Assembly (NCBI RefSeq): GCF_001438705.1
Contig: NZ_JQBP01000003.1
Location: 158,610 to 222,609 of the forward strand
From: Weissella kandleri
GTDB taxonomy: Bacteria > Bacillota > Bacilli > Lactobacillales > Lactobacillaceae
DNA length: 64,000 nucleotides
Direction: 5' to 3'
Below are positions 33,746 through 43,204 of the stretch, one piece after another (positions within the stretch are counted from its first letter, which is position 1; each line of letters starts with the position of its first letter). The notes beneath the pieces are model-generated. The model did not search any database. It was not told where the DNA came from and worked only from the letters and a program-made list of their open reading frames with translations. The position numbers were made by a program, and so were the translations under genes.

Positions 33746-36275
33746 AGGGTGTGACTCCTTCCATCCCTACATTATAAGGGATTTGCTCCATTTGAACCAT
33801 TTGCAGCGTCAAGGCGCCAGCTGGCAAAGACTCAGGCTTGGGTGCTGGCTCAGGCTCTGGCACCACCGAACTGGTTAATTCAAATTCCAGTTCAGGTTCA
33901 ACCGGTTCTGAAGTCGCCACTTTTTTGGAATCTTTTGACACTTTCTCTTTTTCATCAACCGTCATTTGAACCTGCCCATCAGGCAATTTAGGTAAAATTC
34001 CATCAATGGCGGCGGCCAACCGAATTTGTAACATCGTATTCCGTTTTGCACCCGGCGTCACAGCAGCCGCTACGTAGGCTTGCGGTTCTCCCAATAAGAC
34101 TAGTGAATCCTTAGCCCGCGTTAACCCGGTATATAATAAATTCCGGCGTAGCATTCGGTTAAACTGTTGTACCAAGGGCATAACAACCAATGAATACTCG
34201 CCACCTTGCGCTTTATGAATCGTCGTAGCATAGGCCAAAGTTAAGTTAATCAAATCCGATCGCTGATATAAAACGTCAGCTTCATCAAATTCTACTTCAA
34301 TGTAATCCTTTTTGATTTCATTACCGACATCACGAGCATACATGATGGTCTTAATATACCCGATATCTCCATTATATACGTCATTGTCCGGATCATTCGT
34401 TTTTTGCATCACTTTATCGCCGACACGGAAGATAAATTTAAAATCACCTTCTTGTCCTGGTAATTCATGTCGCTTAGAATCAGCTGGATTAAAGATAGAT
34501 TGAGCAAGGGCATTCATTTGATGTACACCCGCCGCGGTTTTATACATCGGCGTTAAAATTTGCATATCTTTAACTGAATGCCCCCGCTGTACCCAACTTG
34601 TTAAAATTTGTTCCATCATTTTGGGAATTTGTGGCAAATGAGCAGGGAAGAAGGAGCGATCCGGTTGACGCACTTGAAAATCATCAGGTAGTCGGCCTTG
34701 CTTCACTTCACTGGCTAACTCAATAATAGTTGAACCAGCTTCTTGCCGATGAATGGTCTCAAGTTCACGAAAATTTAAATCACCACTTTGTAATAAATCA
34801 TAGAACACGCGGCCCGGTCCCACAGAAGGTAGCTGGTCTTTATCGCCCACAAAAATTAATTGCATGTGCGCTGGCGTGCTAGCTAATAATAAACTAAATA
34901 ACTCTGTATCCACCATCGACATCTCGTCAATAATTAACAATTGTCCTTTTAATGGCTCAATTTCAGCATCACCCAACTGTCCATAACCTGATATACCTAA
35001 CAAACGATGGATGGTTGTTGCTTCCATTCCCGTAGCTTCCGCCAAACGTTTAGCTGCTCGACCAGTGGGAGCTGCCAATTTAATACCTTTATCAATCCGA
35101 TCGCTTGGCATCCCCGTTTTTTGTAGCAAAATTCTATACGCGGCCACGACGCCATTAATAATCGTCGTTTTTCCGGTCCCCGGTCCACCTGTTAGGATAA
35201 ATAACTGATTAGTTAAAGCCGCCAACATGGCATCTTTTTGTTCATCTGAATAGGGAAAGGGGTTCTCCTTTTCCGCCTGGGTTAAAGCGGTCTGCGCTTC
35301 AGACCGCGTAAATCCGCCCTTTTGCGTATTTAACTGCACAATTTTTTGCGCAATTTGCACTTCAGCATAATAAACGTCAGCAATGAAAAGGCGCTGTTCA
35401 TCCGCTACCACTAAGCCCTGCTCGACTAATTCCAACAAAGCTTGTTCAAATTGCTGGTCAGGAATCACGGTGGCACTATTTTGCATAAGCACCCGCTCAG
35501 CCACTTGCCGCGTCTGATCCAAACTTAGATACGTATCCCCATTTTCAAAAGTCGCTTGATTTAACGCATGCACGATTCCCGCTTGAATCCGGCGTTCATC
35601 CAAAGCATCCATTTCCATCTGCAAAGCTAATTGATCAATCCGTTGAAACGAGACGCCCTCTACTTCTAAGGACAAGCGGTACGGGTCATGCTCTAAGACG
35701 TCCAACGTCTCTTCTGCAAAATGCTGATAGACCTCACTAGCTAACTTAGACCCAAAACCATAATTATTTAACGCCACAATGGCCCGCTCCATGCCATCCG
35801 TTTGTTGCAATTGCTCAATTAACGTTTCTTGCTGCTTTTTAGGCAAATTCAAATTTTTTAACAAGGCAGGGTTATCTAAAATTTTATCAATGGCTTGTTG
35901 GCCCAGGGCATCAACAATTTTTTGCGCAGTCTTTTCACCAACACCTGGAAAAGCATCACTTGATAAATACTGGACCACCCCGTGCGTTGAATTCGTTTGC
36001 ACCCGCTGATATTGTTGGCTATTAAATTGTTCGCCAAAACGAGGATGCGTTTTAAGCGTCCCACTAAATTGATAAACACTCCCTAATTGAACGTCTCCAA
36101 ATGAACCCGTCACTGTAATCTCTGGCTCTTCAAATTCAAAACTATGCTCTTTAATTTCCACGGCTAAGACTTTATAAAAGCTATCTGGGGCCGCAAAAAT
36201 AACATTTTGGACCTGCCCGACCAATTGTTCCACACCATTTTCAGCGGTGAAATCATTCAAATTATTCTGCATCAT
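33732..36275 (-). CDS. recD2: RecD2-type DNA helicase
   Basis: RecD2 is the RecBC-independent 5'-3' superfamily 1 helicase of Gram-positive bacteria that acts in fork repair. The 847-residue protein has the long N-terminal region with helix-hairpin-helix repeats (FPGVGEKTAQKIVDAL near residue 108), Walker A GGPGTGKTTI near 364, LLIIDEMSMVD (motif II) near 452 and LAYATTIHKAQGGEY near 710. The C-terminal 90 residues are acidic and Pro-rich. Its start overlaps the TPR gene stop by 14 nt. Confidence 0.95.
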   Translation of the reverse strand: MMQNNLNDFTAENGVEQLVGQVQNVIFAAPDSFYKVLAVEIKEHSFEFEEPEITVTGSFGDVQLGSVYQFSGTLKTHPRFGEQFNSQQYQRVQTNSTHGVVQYLSSDAFPGVGEKTAQKIVDALGQQAIDKILDNPALLKNLNLPKKQQETLIEQLQQTDGMERAIVALNNYGFGSKLASEVYQHFAEETLDVLEHDPYRLSLEVEGVSFQRIDQLALQMEMDALDERRIQAGIVHALNQATFENGDTYLSLDQTRQVAERVLMQNSATVIPDQQFEQALLELVEQGLVVADEQRLFIADVYYAEVQIAQKIVQLNTQKGGFTRSEAQTALTQAEKENPFPYSDEQKDAMLAALTNQLFILTGGPGTGKTTIINGVVAAYRILLQKTGMPSDRIDKGIKLAAPTGRAAKRLAEATGMEATTIHRLLGISGYGQLGDAEIEPLKGQLLIIDEMSMVDTELFSLLLASTPAHMQLIFVGDKDQLPSVGPGRVFYDLLQSGDLNFRELETIHRQEAGSTIIELASEVKQGRLPDDFQVRQPDRSFFPAHLPQIPKMMEQILTSWVQRGHSVKDMQILTPMYKTAAGVHQMNALAQSIFNPADSKRHELPGQEGDFKFIFRVGDKVMQKTNDPDNDVYNGDIGYIKTIMYARDVGNEIKKDYIEVEFDEADVLYQRSDLINLTLAYATTIHKAQGGEYSLVVMPLVQQFNRMLRRNLLYTGLTRAKDSLVLLGEPQAYVAAAVTPGAKRNTMLQIRLAAAIDGILPKLPDGQVQMTVDEKEKVSKDSKKVATSEPVEPELEFELTSSVVPEPEPAPKPESLPAGALTLQMVQMEQIPYNVGMEGVTPYDFL

Positions 36276-36921
36276 CTTTTCCTAGCCGAGTACGCATCAA
36301 CTCATCCAAAACGGCACCTTGCTGTTGATACTTATCGGCATCCAAAGCCTGTGCTTGTTTTAACCAAGTATTATTGGGGTCACCTTTTGACAAAGCAACT
36401 AATCCTCGTCCAAAATTAGCGTCAAAATTGTTAGCGTCTAACTCTAAAGCGGATTCAAAAGCCTGTCCACCAGCGACCAAATCACCTAAACTCAACCAAA
36501 GATTCCCCAACAGAATTTGAGCTGCTAAATCATCTGGCTGCTGTTCAACCCCCGTTAGTGTGAATGCTAGGGCTTGCTGATATTTCTGCTGATTATAAGC
36601 CGCTTGTGCCTGCATCATCAATGCATCGTGTTGTAATTGAACATCATTAATTTTTTGAAAAAAGGTTTGTGCCTGTTCATATTTACCGGCCATGTAATAA
36701 ACATTTCCTGTCGCATAATTTAATTGCTCTAGCGCCGCCGGTTGACTAGCAAACAACGATAAACTTTTTAAAGCCAACTCCTCGGCCTCCGGTAAATTTT
36801 CTAATGTCGTTAATAAATTAATTAAATCTACGTACGGCGCATAATCATTTGGATTTTGCTCAATTAAATTGACTAACTGATGAATTGTTGCTTGAGCTGC
36901 CTGTTCCTTATCATCTGCCAT
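36262..36921 (-). CDS. Tetratricopeptide-repeat protein
   Basis: This is a 219-residue soluble protein made of TPR-like helical pairs throughout, for example AEELALKSLSLF, YEQAQTFFQKINDVQ, YQQALAFTLTGVEQQPDDLA and FESALELDANNFDANFGRG. It is a partner-binding scaffold by family; the partner is unknown. It is preceded by the phosphoglycerate-mutase-like gene by 14 bp and overlaps recD2 by 14 nt. The same TPR-recD2 order occurs in several Lactobacillales. Confidence 0.85.
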   Translation of the reverse strand: MADDKEQAAQATIHQLVNLIEQNPNDYAPYVDLINLLTTLENLPEAEELALKSLSLFASQPAALEQLNYATGNVYYMAGKYEQAQTFFQKINDVQLQHDALMMQAQAAYNQQKYQQALAFTLTGVEQQPDDLAAQILLGNLWLSLGDLVAGGQAFESALELDANNFDANFGRGLVALSKGDPNNTWLKQAQALDADKYQQQGAVLDELMRTRLGKDDAE

Positions 36922-36935
36922 CGTTTACCTCCAAA

Positions 36936-37598
36936 TTAAATCGTATTACTAGAATCATTAATAATACCTAAGTAACTCGTATCATTATGCTTAATTTCGT
37001 TAAAATTACGTCCATCATGTGTTTCTAAAATTGAAGTAGACGTGTTACTTAAACCGCCCCGCGCACGTAATTGGTCTAAAGGCTTCCCCAACAAGGTTTC
37101 AATACCCACGGTCAATAGCATCCCATGCGCAAAGAAAATCAAATTAACGTCTTCACCACCATAAGTGGCTTCGGCGTGCTGAATCGTTTGTACAAAGCGC
37201 TTTTGCACGGACGCAAAGCTCTCCGCTCCTGGAACCTGTGTGGCGTCAAATTGTTCAGGATGATTCCGCCATGCATCATACTGATCGGCATGGGTCGCTT
37301 GTACATGCGTAAAGGTGTCACCCTCCCAAACCCCTAATTGATACTCTAATAATCCAGGCTCAACTGTTAAATCAACTGGATGCTCCAATTGCGCCAAGGT
37401 TAATTCAGCGGTCATTTTAGCGCGTAATAATGGTGAAGTAAAGGCATGCGCAAATTGTATCGCTTGTAAATTTTGACCAAGCTTTTTAATTTGCTGGTAT
37501 GACTCTGGTAATAATGGCGAATCTCCATTCGCACCTTGAAACCGTCCTTCATTATTCCATTCTGTCTTACCATGTCGTATAAAATATAATTTTGTCAT
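36936..37598 (-). CDS. Histidine phosphatase (phosphoglycerate mutase-like, GpmB type)
   Basis: This is a 220-residue histidine-phosphatase superfamily enzyme with the catalytic FIRHGKTEWN near residue 6, the acid residue in LLEYQLGVWEGDTF around 82, and the second His in FFAHGM near 158. The start MTKLYFIRHG at 37598 is preferred; a TTG or ATG five codons upstream lacks a better site. Members dephosphorylate sugar phosphates or nucleotides and are often misnamed phosphoglycerate mutase. It is the first gene of the gpmB-TPR-recD2-cca run. Confidence 0.88.
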   Translation of the reverse strand: MTKLYFIRHGKTEWNNEGRFQGANGDSPLLPESYQQIKKLGQNLQAIQFAHAFTSPLLRAKMTAELTLAQLEHPVDLTVEPGLLEYQLGVWEGDTFTHVQATHADQYDAWRNHPEQFDATQVPGAESFASVQKRFVQTIQHAEATYGGEDVNLIFFAHGMLLTVGIETLLGKPLDQLRARGGLSNTSTSILETHDGRNFNEIKHNDTSYLGIINDSSNTI

Positions 37599-37649
37599 GT
37601 CTTGACTCCTCAATTAGTGTTCTTTTCATTATATAACGAAAAATGAGAC

Positions 37650-37688
37650 AAAAAAAGACTTACGCGTGAAGAACTACGCCGTAAGTCT
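37650..37688 (-). terminator. purB terminator
   Basis: A perfect 9-bp stem, AGACTTACG with CGTAAGTCT, is followed by seven T on the minus strand, 33 bp past the purB stop codon. Confidence 0.85.
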
Positions 37689-37720
37689 CACTTTAATTTA
37701 AGCCTTGGTTCACTTCTATT

Positions 37721-39049
37721 TTAAGCGATCCCTAAGCGTTGATAAATTGCATCAACTTCTCTTAGGTGCCAATGATAATCAAAGGCTTCTTGAATATCAG
37801 TTTCCGTTAAAACCTCACGAATGGCGGCACTTTGTTCCACCAAAGGTCGAAATTGTTGTTGCTCATCCCATGCTTTAGCTGTCAACGGTTGCACTAAGTC
37901 ATATGCTGCTTCACGTGAAAGTTCACCTTGATCCATTAAGGCATACATCACACGTTGAGAATAAATCAAACCAAAAGTCTGATCCATATTTTTGAGCATC
38001 CGTTCAGGGAAGACCTGCAACCGTTCCAAAATCCGCGTCATCCGCACCAACATATAATCCAACGTTGCCGTTGCCTCTGGAAGCATCATGCGTTCAACAG
38101 ATGAATGTGAAATATCCCGCTCATGCCACAATGGCACATCCTCATAGGCGGGGACCATTAAGCCACGTAAAATGCGCGACAATCCGCTGATATTTTCCGA
38201 ACCAATAGGATTGCGTTTATGAGGCATTGATGAGGAACCTTTTTGCCCCGGCGCAAATCCTTCTTCCACTTCATGAATTTCCGAACGTTGCAACCCACGG
38301 ATTTCCAACGCCAACTCTTCTAAACTCGTCCCAACTAAGGCAATCGTGCTAACATAATCAGCATGTAAATCCCGCGGTAAGACTTGTGAGCCGACCGGTT
38401 GAGGCATCAATTTTAATGTCTGCATCGCATCATTTTCAACTTCAGGACTAATATTAGCGAAAGTTCCCACTGATCCCGACAGCTTTCCCGTTTCCATTGC
38501 CTGACTGACCCGTTCAAAACGTTCAATATTGCGAACCGCTGCTTGGTAATAACGTGCCAAAACTAAGCCAAAGGTTGTCGGCTCGGCTTGCACACCATGG
38601 GTACGCCCAATCATGACTGTGTACTTATATTGACGCACCATTTTTTCCAATTGGTCTCGATAATTAGTTAAATCTTCCAAAATTACTTGATTGGCTGCTC
38701 GCAAACGCAGGGCTTGCGCGGTATCCACCACATCAGTGCTTGTTAAGCCATAATGAATCCATTTTCGCTCTGTACCTAATGATTCGGAGACATTTCGGGT
38801 AAAGGCAACGACATCATGATGAGTCGCCTTTTCTAATTCAGCTATTGCATCAACATTAAATTGTGCATTTTGCTTGGCCCGCTCCACTTCCGCCTGCGTC
38901 GGCCGTTGATCAGCTAACTCTGGCTTACGTTTGCCTTCCTTCGCTAGCGCCTCCATTACGGCTAACTCTACATCTAACCATGATTGGTATTGTTGCTCCA
39001 ATGACCAAATCTTGCCCATCACAGGTCGTACATATCGCTCAAACATCAT
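37721..39049 (-). CDS. purB: Adenylosuccinate lyase
   Basis: PurB cleaves SAICAR and adenylosuccinate in purine synthesis. The 442-residue protein starts MMFERYVRPVMGKIWS or one codon later. It has the fumarase-superfamily signature GSSSMPHKRNPIGSE near residues 262-276, plus the catalytic His regions TSTDVVDTA and GRTHGVQAEPTTFG. Here it is monocistronic rather than part of a pur operon, as is common in lactic acid bacteria. No purine riboswitch or PurBox was recognised upstream. Confidence 0.96.
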   Translation of the reverse strand: MMFERYVRPVMGKIWSLEQQYQSWLDVELAVMEALAKEGKRKPELADQRPTQAEVERAKQNAQFNVDAIAELEKATHHDVVAFTRNVSESLGTERKWIHYGLTSTDVVDTAQALRLRAANQVILEDLTNYRDQLEKMVRQYKYTVMIGRTHGVQAEPTTFGLVLARYYQAAVRNIERFERVSQAMETGKLSGSVGTFANISPEVENDAMQTLKLMPQPVGSQVLPRDLHADYVSTIALVGTSLEELALEIRGLQRSEIHEVEEGFAPGQKGSSSMPHKRNPIGSENISGLSRILRGLMVPAYEDVPLWHERDISHSSVERMMLPEATATLDYMLVRMTRILERLQVFPERMLKNMDQTFGLIYSQRVMYALMDQGELSREAAYDLVQPLTAKAWDEQQQFRPLVEQSAAIREVLTETDIQEAFDYHWHLREVDAIYQRLGIA

Positions 39050-39148
39050 TTACCCTCTTAACTAATTTTGATGATTTCATTATAGCTTAAAAAAGAAACA
39101 AAAACCACTACGTTTATAGATTATCACGACAAATTACGAACTATAATT

Positions 39149-39176
39149 AAAAAACAGCCCTTTAGACTGCTTTTTT
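39149..39176 (-). terminator. Probable terminator after the DUF1831 gene
   Basis: On the minus strand a short imperfect stem (AAAAAAGCAG with CTGTTTTTT) is followed by T residues, 6 bp past the stop codon. The stem is A/T-dominated, hence the moderate confidence. Confidence 0.55.
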
Positions 39177-39181
39177 AGTGT

Positions 39182-39526
39182 TCAGACAATTACCTCTAAA
39201 ATTTCTCGCTCCACTAATTCATTTAAATAATAGCGCAATAACTCCACTAGTTCAGTTTGATCTGAATTTTTGAAAATATTCACCGTTGCATTTCCCGAAG
39301 GATTAATCGTCTTTAATTTCATCCCCGTCACATCTGCATTGATGACAATCTTCAATTTGATTGATTGATCCAACCCCTTACTAGGCTCCAATGCTCGTTG
39401 CATCACGTAGGCTCCAGCATTATTTTGTACAAATCCTGTGTCACCAAGCGCGTATTTTTTTAAATTAGGGTTAAATCGATACATCACTGTGTCGCCCAAC
39501 AACTGAACCTCTTTTTCAAATGCCAT
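39182..39526 (-). CDS. DUF1831-family protein
   Basis: This is a 114-residue soluble protein starting MAFEKEVQLLGDTVMYRFNP, the characteristic opening of the small Lactobacillales family DUF1831, whose function is not established. A second conserved block, SIKLKIVINADVTGMKL to ATVNIFK, is visible near residues 55-85. It lies 7 bp downstream of the phosphoesterase gene and ends the murI-rdgB-phosphoesterase-DUF1831 operon. Confidence 0.8.
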   Translation of the reverse strand: MAFEKEVQLLGDTVMYRFNPNLKKYALGDTGFVQNNAGAYVMQRALEPSKGLDQSIKLKIVINADVTGMKLKTINPSGNATVNIFKNSDQTELVELLRYYLNELVEREILEVIV

Positions 39527-39533
39527 GTTCGTC

Positions 39534-40067
39534 CTACTTTCTTAAATCTGCGCGTTTAAAAGTAAATTCTAAGCCTTCAACTGGCTTAAAATCACGCGTA
39601 TAATATTGTACTTTTAATTCTTTTGGAGTAACTGAAAGAATCGCATAGGTTCCTTTCAAGTAAGCATACGGTCCGCGCGGCAAGCTAATTGAGCCCGGAT
39701 TAATGAAAAGCTTTTGTTCCAAAACTTCGGATCCTAATTGATGCGTGTGCCCCACAGTCACCACATCAACTTGCATTGGTTCCACTTGTGTTAATAGCCA
39801 ATTGATGCCCACCTCGGTATGAAATAAATGCCCATGCGTTTGATAAATGGCAATATCTTGATCACGATACGTGCGATCATCGGGGAACATAGCATCAAAA
39901 TCTACATTGCCCCGTACGGGCAAGAGCGTTTTAAATAATTCATCATCAGCGTCTAACTCAGAATCACCATTATAAAACATTGCCCGTACTTGGCCTTGAT
40001 AATGTACAACCAGCTGTTCCAAAATTTCTCGATCACCATGGGTATCAGATACAATTAAATAATCCAT
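39534..40067 (-). CDS. YfcE/YsnB-family metallophosphoesterase
   Basis: This is a 177-residue calcineurin-like phosphodiesterase with all metal motifs: SDTHGD at 7-12, YNGDSE near 34, RGNVDFD near 53, TDGH-like QTHGH near 75 and GHTH near 101. These small enzymes hydrolyse phosphodiesters in vitro; the natural substrate is uncertain. It follows rdgB by one base, a conserved order (murI-rdgB-yfcE) in lactobacilli and Bacillus. Confidence 0.93.
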   Translation of the reverse strand: MDYLIVSDTHGDREILEQLVVHYQGQVRAMFYNGDSELDADDELFKTLLPVRGNVDFDAMFPDDRTYRDQDIAIYQTHGHLFHTEVGINWLLTQVEPMQVDVVTVGHTHQLGSEVLEQKLFINPGSISLPRGPYAYLKGTYAILSVTPKELKVQYYTRDFKPVEGLEFTFKRADLRK

Positions 40068-40068
40068 A

Positions 40069-40665
40069 CTACGCCTCCCACCAAGTTAAAAATTGGTCAT
40101 GCAAATTAGTTAAAGCACGCCCGCGATGCGAAATTTGATTTTTTTCATTCATCGACAATTCAGCAAAGCTTTTTTGCAGTGGTGCATAATAAAACAGTGA
40201 GTCATAGCCAAAACCATTCTCTCCCTGTTCTTGCGGCAAAATTATCCCATCCACCTGGCCATACGCCACAATCTTTTCACCAGTTGGCTTCAATCCAACC
40301 ATGACCGTCGCAAAATGAGCGGTCCGCTGAGCTTCAGGTACCCCTTTTAATTGAGTCAGCACCTTCTTTTTATTGGCTTCATCATCATGATCACCAGCAT
40401 AACGCGCTGAATAAACCCCCGGGTCGCCATCTAATGCATCAATCATTAAGCCGGAATCATCGGCTAAGACGGGCTTTTTAAAATACGCACTTAATTGTTG
40501 AGCCTTAAGCTCCGCATTCTCTTCAAAAGTTGTCCCCGTTTCTTGGACTCCTGGCGCATCAGGATAGTCTAACAATGACTGGACTTCAACCCCAAAAGGA
40601 GCTAAAAAAGCTTGAATTTCTTGAACCTTCCCTACATTCCGGGTCGCAATAATTAATGTTTCCAT
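40069..40665 (-). CDS. rdgB: XTP/dITP diphosphatase (RdgB/HAM1)
   Basis: RdgB removes non-canonical purine nucleotides from the pool to prevent their incorporation into nucleic acids. The 198-residue protein has the substrate-binding TRNVGKVQEI at 8-17, the catalytic LADDSGLMIDAL near 66 and FGYDSLFYYAP near 150, with SHRGRAL near the end. It sits in the murI operon with gaps of 1-11 bp. Confidence 0.95.
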   Translation of the reverse strand: METLIIATRNVGKVQEIQAFLAPFGVEVQSLLDYPDAPGVQETGTTFEENAELKAQQLSAYFKKPVLADDSGLMIDALDGDPGVYSARYAGDHDDEANKKKVLTQLKGVPEAQRTAHFATVMVGLKPTGEKIVAYGQVDGIILPQEQGENGFGYDSLFYYAPLQKSFAELSMNEKNQISHRGRALTNLHDQFLTWWEA

Positions 40666-40676
40666 CCGTTGACTCC

Positions 40677-41504
40677 TTACCCTAATTGTAATTGATCCGC
40701 GACCAAATCTAAGTGCTTAACTTGTAAATTCTGCCGGTTCAGCCAATGCGTTGCGGCTTGTTCAAAGATTGACACTTCGCCGGTAGTATAAAATTGCATG
40801 TGCACATCATCTGGACGTGACCCAACTTGTCGCATATCCGCCTGATTTAAGAATTTTTGCACTTCCAAAACCGCTGCTGCCCCTGCGTCGATCAATTGTA
40901 CATCCGGTCCAATCACCGCTTGAATCTGAGGGGCTAATAATGGAAAATGCGTGCAACCTAGGATAAGTGTATCCAATGGCTCATTTTTAAAGCCAGTTAA
41001 TTGTTCAGCAATCACTTGCTTTTGTTGTTTTGAATCAGTCACATTTTTTTCAACTAATTGTACCAGCTCAGGAGCCGCAATTTGATGAATGGCTGCTGTT
41101 GGTAAAATTTTCTTTAATCCATCACGATAGCTATTAGACTTAACCGTGCCTTCAGTTGCAATAACCCCAATCTTTTGTTGACGTGTAATTTTAGCGGCCG
41201 CTGCCACCCCCGCACTAATTACGCCAAAAATAGGAATGTCAAATTCGGCTTGCATCTGTGGCAAAGCGGCTGCCGTGGCTGTATTACATGCAATCACAAT
41301 CGCTTTAACATTCTGACTTACTAAAAACTTGATAATTTGGCGCGTAAATTGTAAAACTTCCGCTTGTGGTCGCGGTCCATAAGGCATTCGAGCCGTATCA
41401 CCGACATATACTACATCTTCATTTGGTAACAACTTTAAAGCGGCCCGTACCGCCGTCAAGCCACCTAAACCGGAATCAAGATAACCAATTGGTCGTGTGT
41501 CCAT
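40677..41504 (-). CDS. murI: Glutamate racemase
   Basis: MurI makes D-glutamate for peptidoglycan. The protein of about 275 residues has DSGLGGLT at the N-terminus, both catalytic cysteines (VIACNTATAA near 72 and LILGCTHFPLL near 183) and the conserved GVISAGV. The start ATG 41504 is 7 nt behind GAAGG; the ATG at 41510 is too close to that site. It heads the murI-rdgB-phosphoesterase-DUF1831 operon and is only 19 bp past the broken HAD gene. Confidence 0.95.
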   Translation of the reverse strand: MDTRPIGYLDSGLGGLTAVRAALKLLPNEDVVYVGDTARMPYGPRPQAEVLQFTRQIIKFLVSQNVKAIVIACNTATAAALPQMQAEFDIPIFGVISAGVAAAAKITRQQKIGVIATEGTVKSNSYRDGLKKILPTAAIHQIAAPELVQLVEKNVTDSKQQKQVIAEQLTGFKNEPLDTLILGCTHFPLLAPQIQAVIGPDVQLIDAGAAAVLEVQKFLNQADMRQVGSRPDDVHMQFYTTGEVSIFEQAATHWLNRQNLQVKHLDLVADQLQLG

Positions 41505-41523
41505 TACCATACCTTCTTCACTA

Positions 41524-42158
41524 TTATAATTTATCCACTAATTCCGCGGGGGTTTGGAAAATATATTCCGCTTCCGTAAATGAAGTTACATCATCAACAC
41601 CCCACGCGGCTAATCCAAACGCAACGCCTGCATTATGCGCTGCCTGCAAATCATGAATCGTATCCCCAATGTAAATCGATGTTTCGGCTTGCCCTTTTAA
41701 ATTATGCATCGCCAACAGCACAGGATCCCCCGCCGGCTTCATTTTAGGCGTCATCCCCGCAAAGACAAATGTTTTAAAATATTGTTCAATCTTAAACCGG
41801 TCATGGTGCGCCGCAAACTCTTCCGGGCTATTAGACGTGGCAATCCCTAATTGATGTTTGCGGGCGAGCTGTTCTAACATCAGCGCTACGCCATCATACA
41901 TATAAATTTGATCACGATAGTCATCTAAATTTGATCACGATAGTCATCTAAAAGGCTCGTCCAATTGGCCATCACCTCTTTTTGATTCTCAATTTCCAAA
42001 TAAGCCAAGGCAGCCGGCCCTGGCAAACCAAAAGTATGATGTAAATCGGCTGCCGAGCGTTGGATACCCAACTGTTCTAATGCAACGCTTAATGCTTGAA
42101 TATACATCTGCTCCGTGGATAGGAGAGTCCCATCCACATCAAAAATAATTGTCTCCAT
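41524..42158 (-). pseudogene. HAD-family phosphatase (PGP/PpaX-like), broken by a 23-bp tandem duplication
   Basis: The 5' part (ATG 42158) encodes 77 residues with motif I FDVDGTLLS. It ends at a TAG created inside a duplicated 23-bp segment. The 3' part (41901 down to 41524) continues the same protein with motif II TSNS, the catalytic Lys region KMKPAGDP and motif IV IGDTIHD. Removing one copy of the repeat restores a single frame of about 203 residues reading ...DDYRDQIYMYDGVAL. The enzyme would be a phosphoglycolate- or pyrophosphatase-like HAD hydrolase. The damage looks recent because both halves are otherwise intact. A sequencing or assembly error is the main alternative. Confidence 0.85.
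41906..41951. repeat. 23-bp perfect tandem duplication inside a HAD phosphatase gene
   Basis: Two identical 23-bp units stand head to tail (41906-41928 and 41929-41951), each reading ATTTGATCACGATAGTCATC plus TAA on the plus strand. As 23 is not a multiple of three, the insertion shifts the frame and creates a stop codon. Confidence 0.95.
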
Positions 42159-42255
42159 CTCGCTCCGCCCTTCTCATCGTTCTATCTTTTATTTTACCAT
42201 GGAATTAAGGGGTTGTGCGCTTGACCTCCGCCCGTAATTTCAACTTAATTTTAAG

Positions 42256-42298
42256 CAAAAAGCGCAAGCCGCAATCATCGGCCCACGCTTTTATTGTT
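42256..42298 (-). terminator. Deoxynucleoside kinase terminator
   Basis: On the minus strand AAAGCG...GGCCG pairs with CGGC...GCGCTTT around a 7-nt loop and is followed by a T run, about 20 bp past the stop codon. Confidence 0.7.
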
Positions 42299-42316
42299 TG
42301 ACATTATTTTGCTAAT

Positions 42317-42955
42317 CTATTCAACTTCAAGTTCTTTCAAACGCTCATCAATCATCTTCAAAACAATTTTTTGACTTTCGGAATCTTCTAAGTCATATTT
42401 TTGCAAATCAACGCGCATTTTAGGGGATGCATCATACTCTTCATACCATTTCTGATAAGCACTCCACATCTTAAAGTAATATTCACGTAATTCAGCATTA
42501 TCGTCAAACTGCTCGTAGTCACGTCCGCGCTTTTTAATTCGATACAAGATCGTATCAAAATCGGCATCCGCAAAGACCATTAAGTCAGGCCGACCTTTCT
42601 TCATGCCCTTTAGTTCATCCATCATATTATCTAATAGCTTCATGTAAACATCTAATTCAGCATCAGAAATATTTCCAGAACTATGATTTTCTTGCGTGAA
42701 CAAGGCATCTTCATAAATTGAACGATCCAAAACATTGTTATCATCTGTTAACGCCTTTTTGATCATCGCAAACCGTTTATTCAAAAAATAAATTTGAAGT
42801 AAAAAGCCATATTGCTTTGGATCAGCATAATAAAGCGGTAAAACGGGATTTTCGCCCACTGGTTCAAAAAACGCTTGTGTCCCCTTGTGTTTTGCAATTA
42901 AATCCGTCAAGGTTGTCTTTCCAACCCCAATCATGCCCGCCGTAATTATCACCAT
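42317..42955 (-). CDS. Deoxynucleoside kinase (deoxyadenosine/deoxyguanosine kinase)
   Basis: This is a 212-residue kinase of the dCK/dGK family that phosphorylates deoxynucleosides for salvage. It has the P-loop GMIGVGKTTLT at 7-17, the FFEPVGENP motif near 29, the ERS-equivalent LDRSIYEDALF near 76 and the lid KRGRDYEQFD near 147. Lactobacilli often carry two such genes whose products pair up; only one is present here. It is monocistronic with its own terminator. Confidence 0.92.
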   Translation of the reverse strand: MVIITAGMIGVGKTTLTDLIAKHKGTQAFFEPVGENPVLPLYYADPKQYGFLLQIYFLNKRFAMIKKALTDDNNVLDRSIYEDALFTQENHSSGNISDAELDVYMKLLDNMMDELKGMKKGRPDLMVFADADFDTILYRIKKRGRDYEQFDDNAELREYYFKMWSAYQKWYEEYDASPKMRVDLQKYDLEDSESQKIVLKMIDERLKELEVE

Positions 42956-43152
42956 GATTGTCCTTCTTTCATTAAATTTTTGTCTTCACCAACCAAGTTT
43001 TAAAGTCCTCGGTCAGATGTTATTATCTATCTTACCCAACAAATTTATGAAAGACAATACTTGTCTTTTTTTGTATTTTACCGTAGAGCTGAAAATTTTT
43101 AGTCCCCGTTTCGCGCTAATCCTCAATTTCACCGCTTAACTGTTTTATAAAT

Positions 43153-43176
43153 AAAAAAGGCACGCTTAGATGCCTC
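43153..43176 (-). terminator. glmS terminator
   Basis: On the minus strand AGGCA pairs with TGCCT around an 8-nt loop, followed by six T, 29 bp past the glmS stop codon. Confidence 0.65.
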
Positions 43177-43204
43177 ATTTATTCTTAAATTAATCCAAAT
43201 TAGC

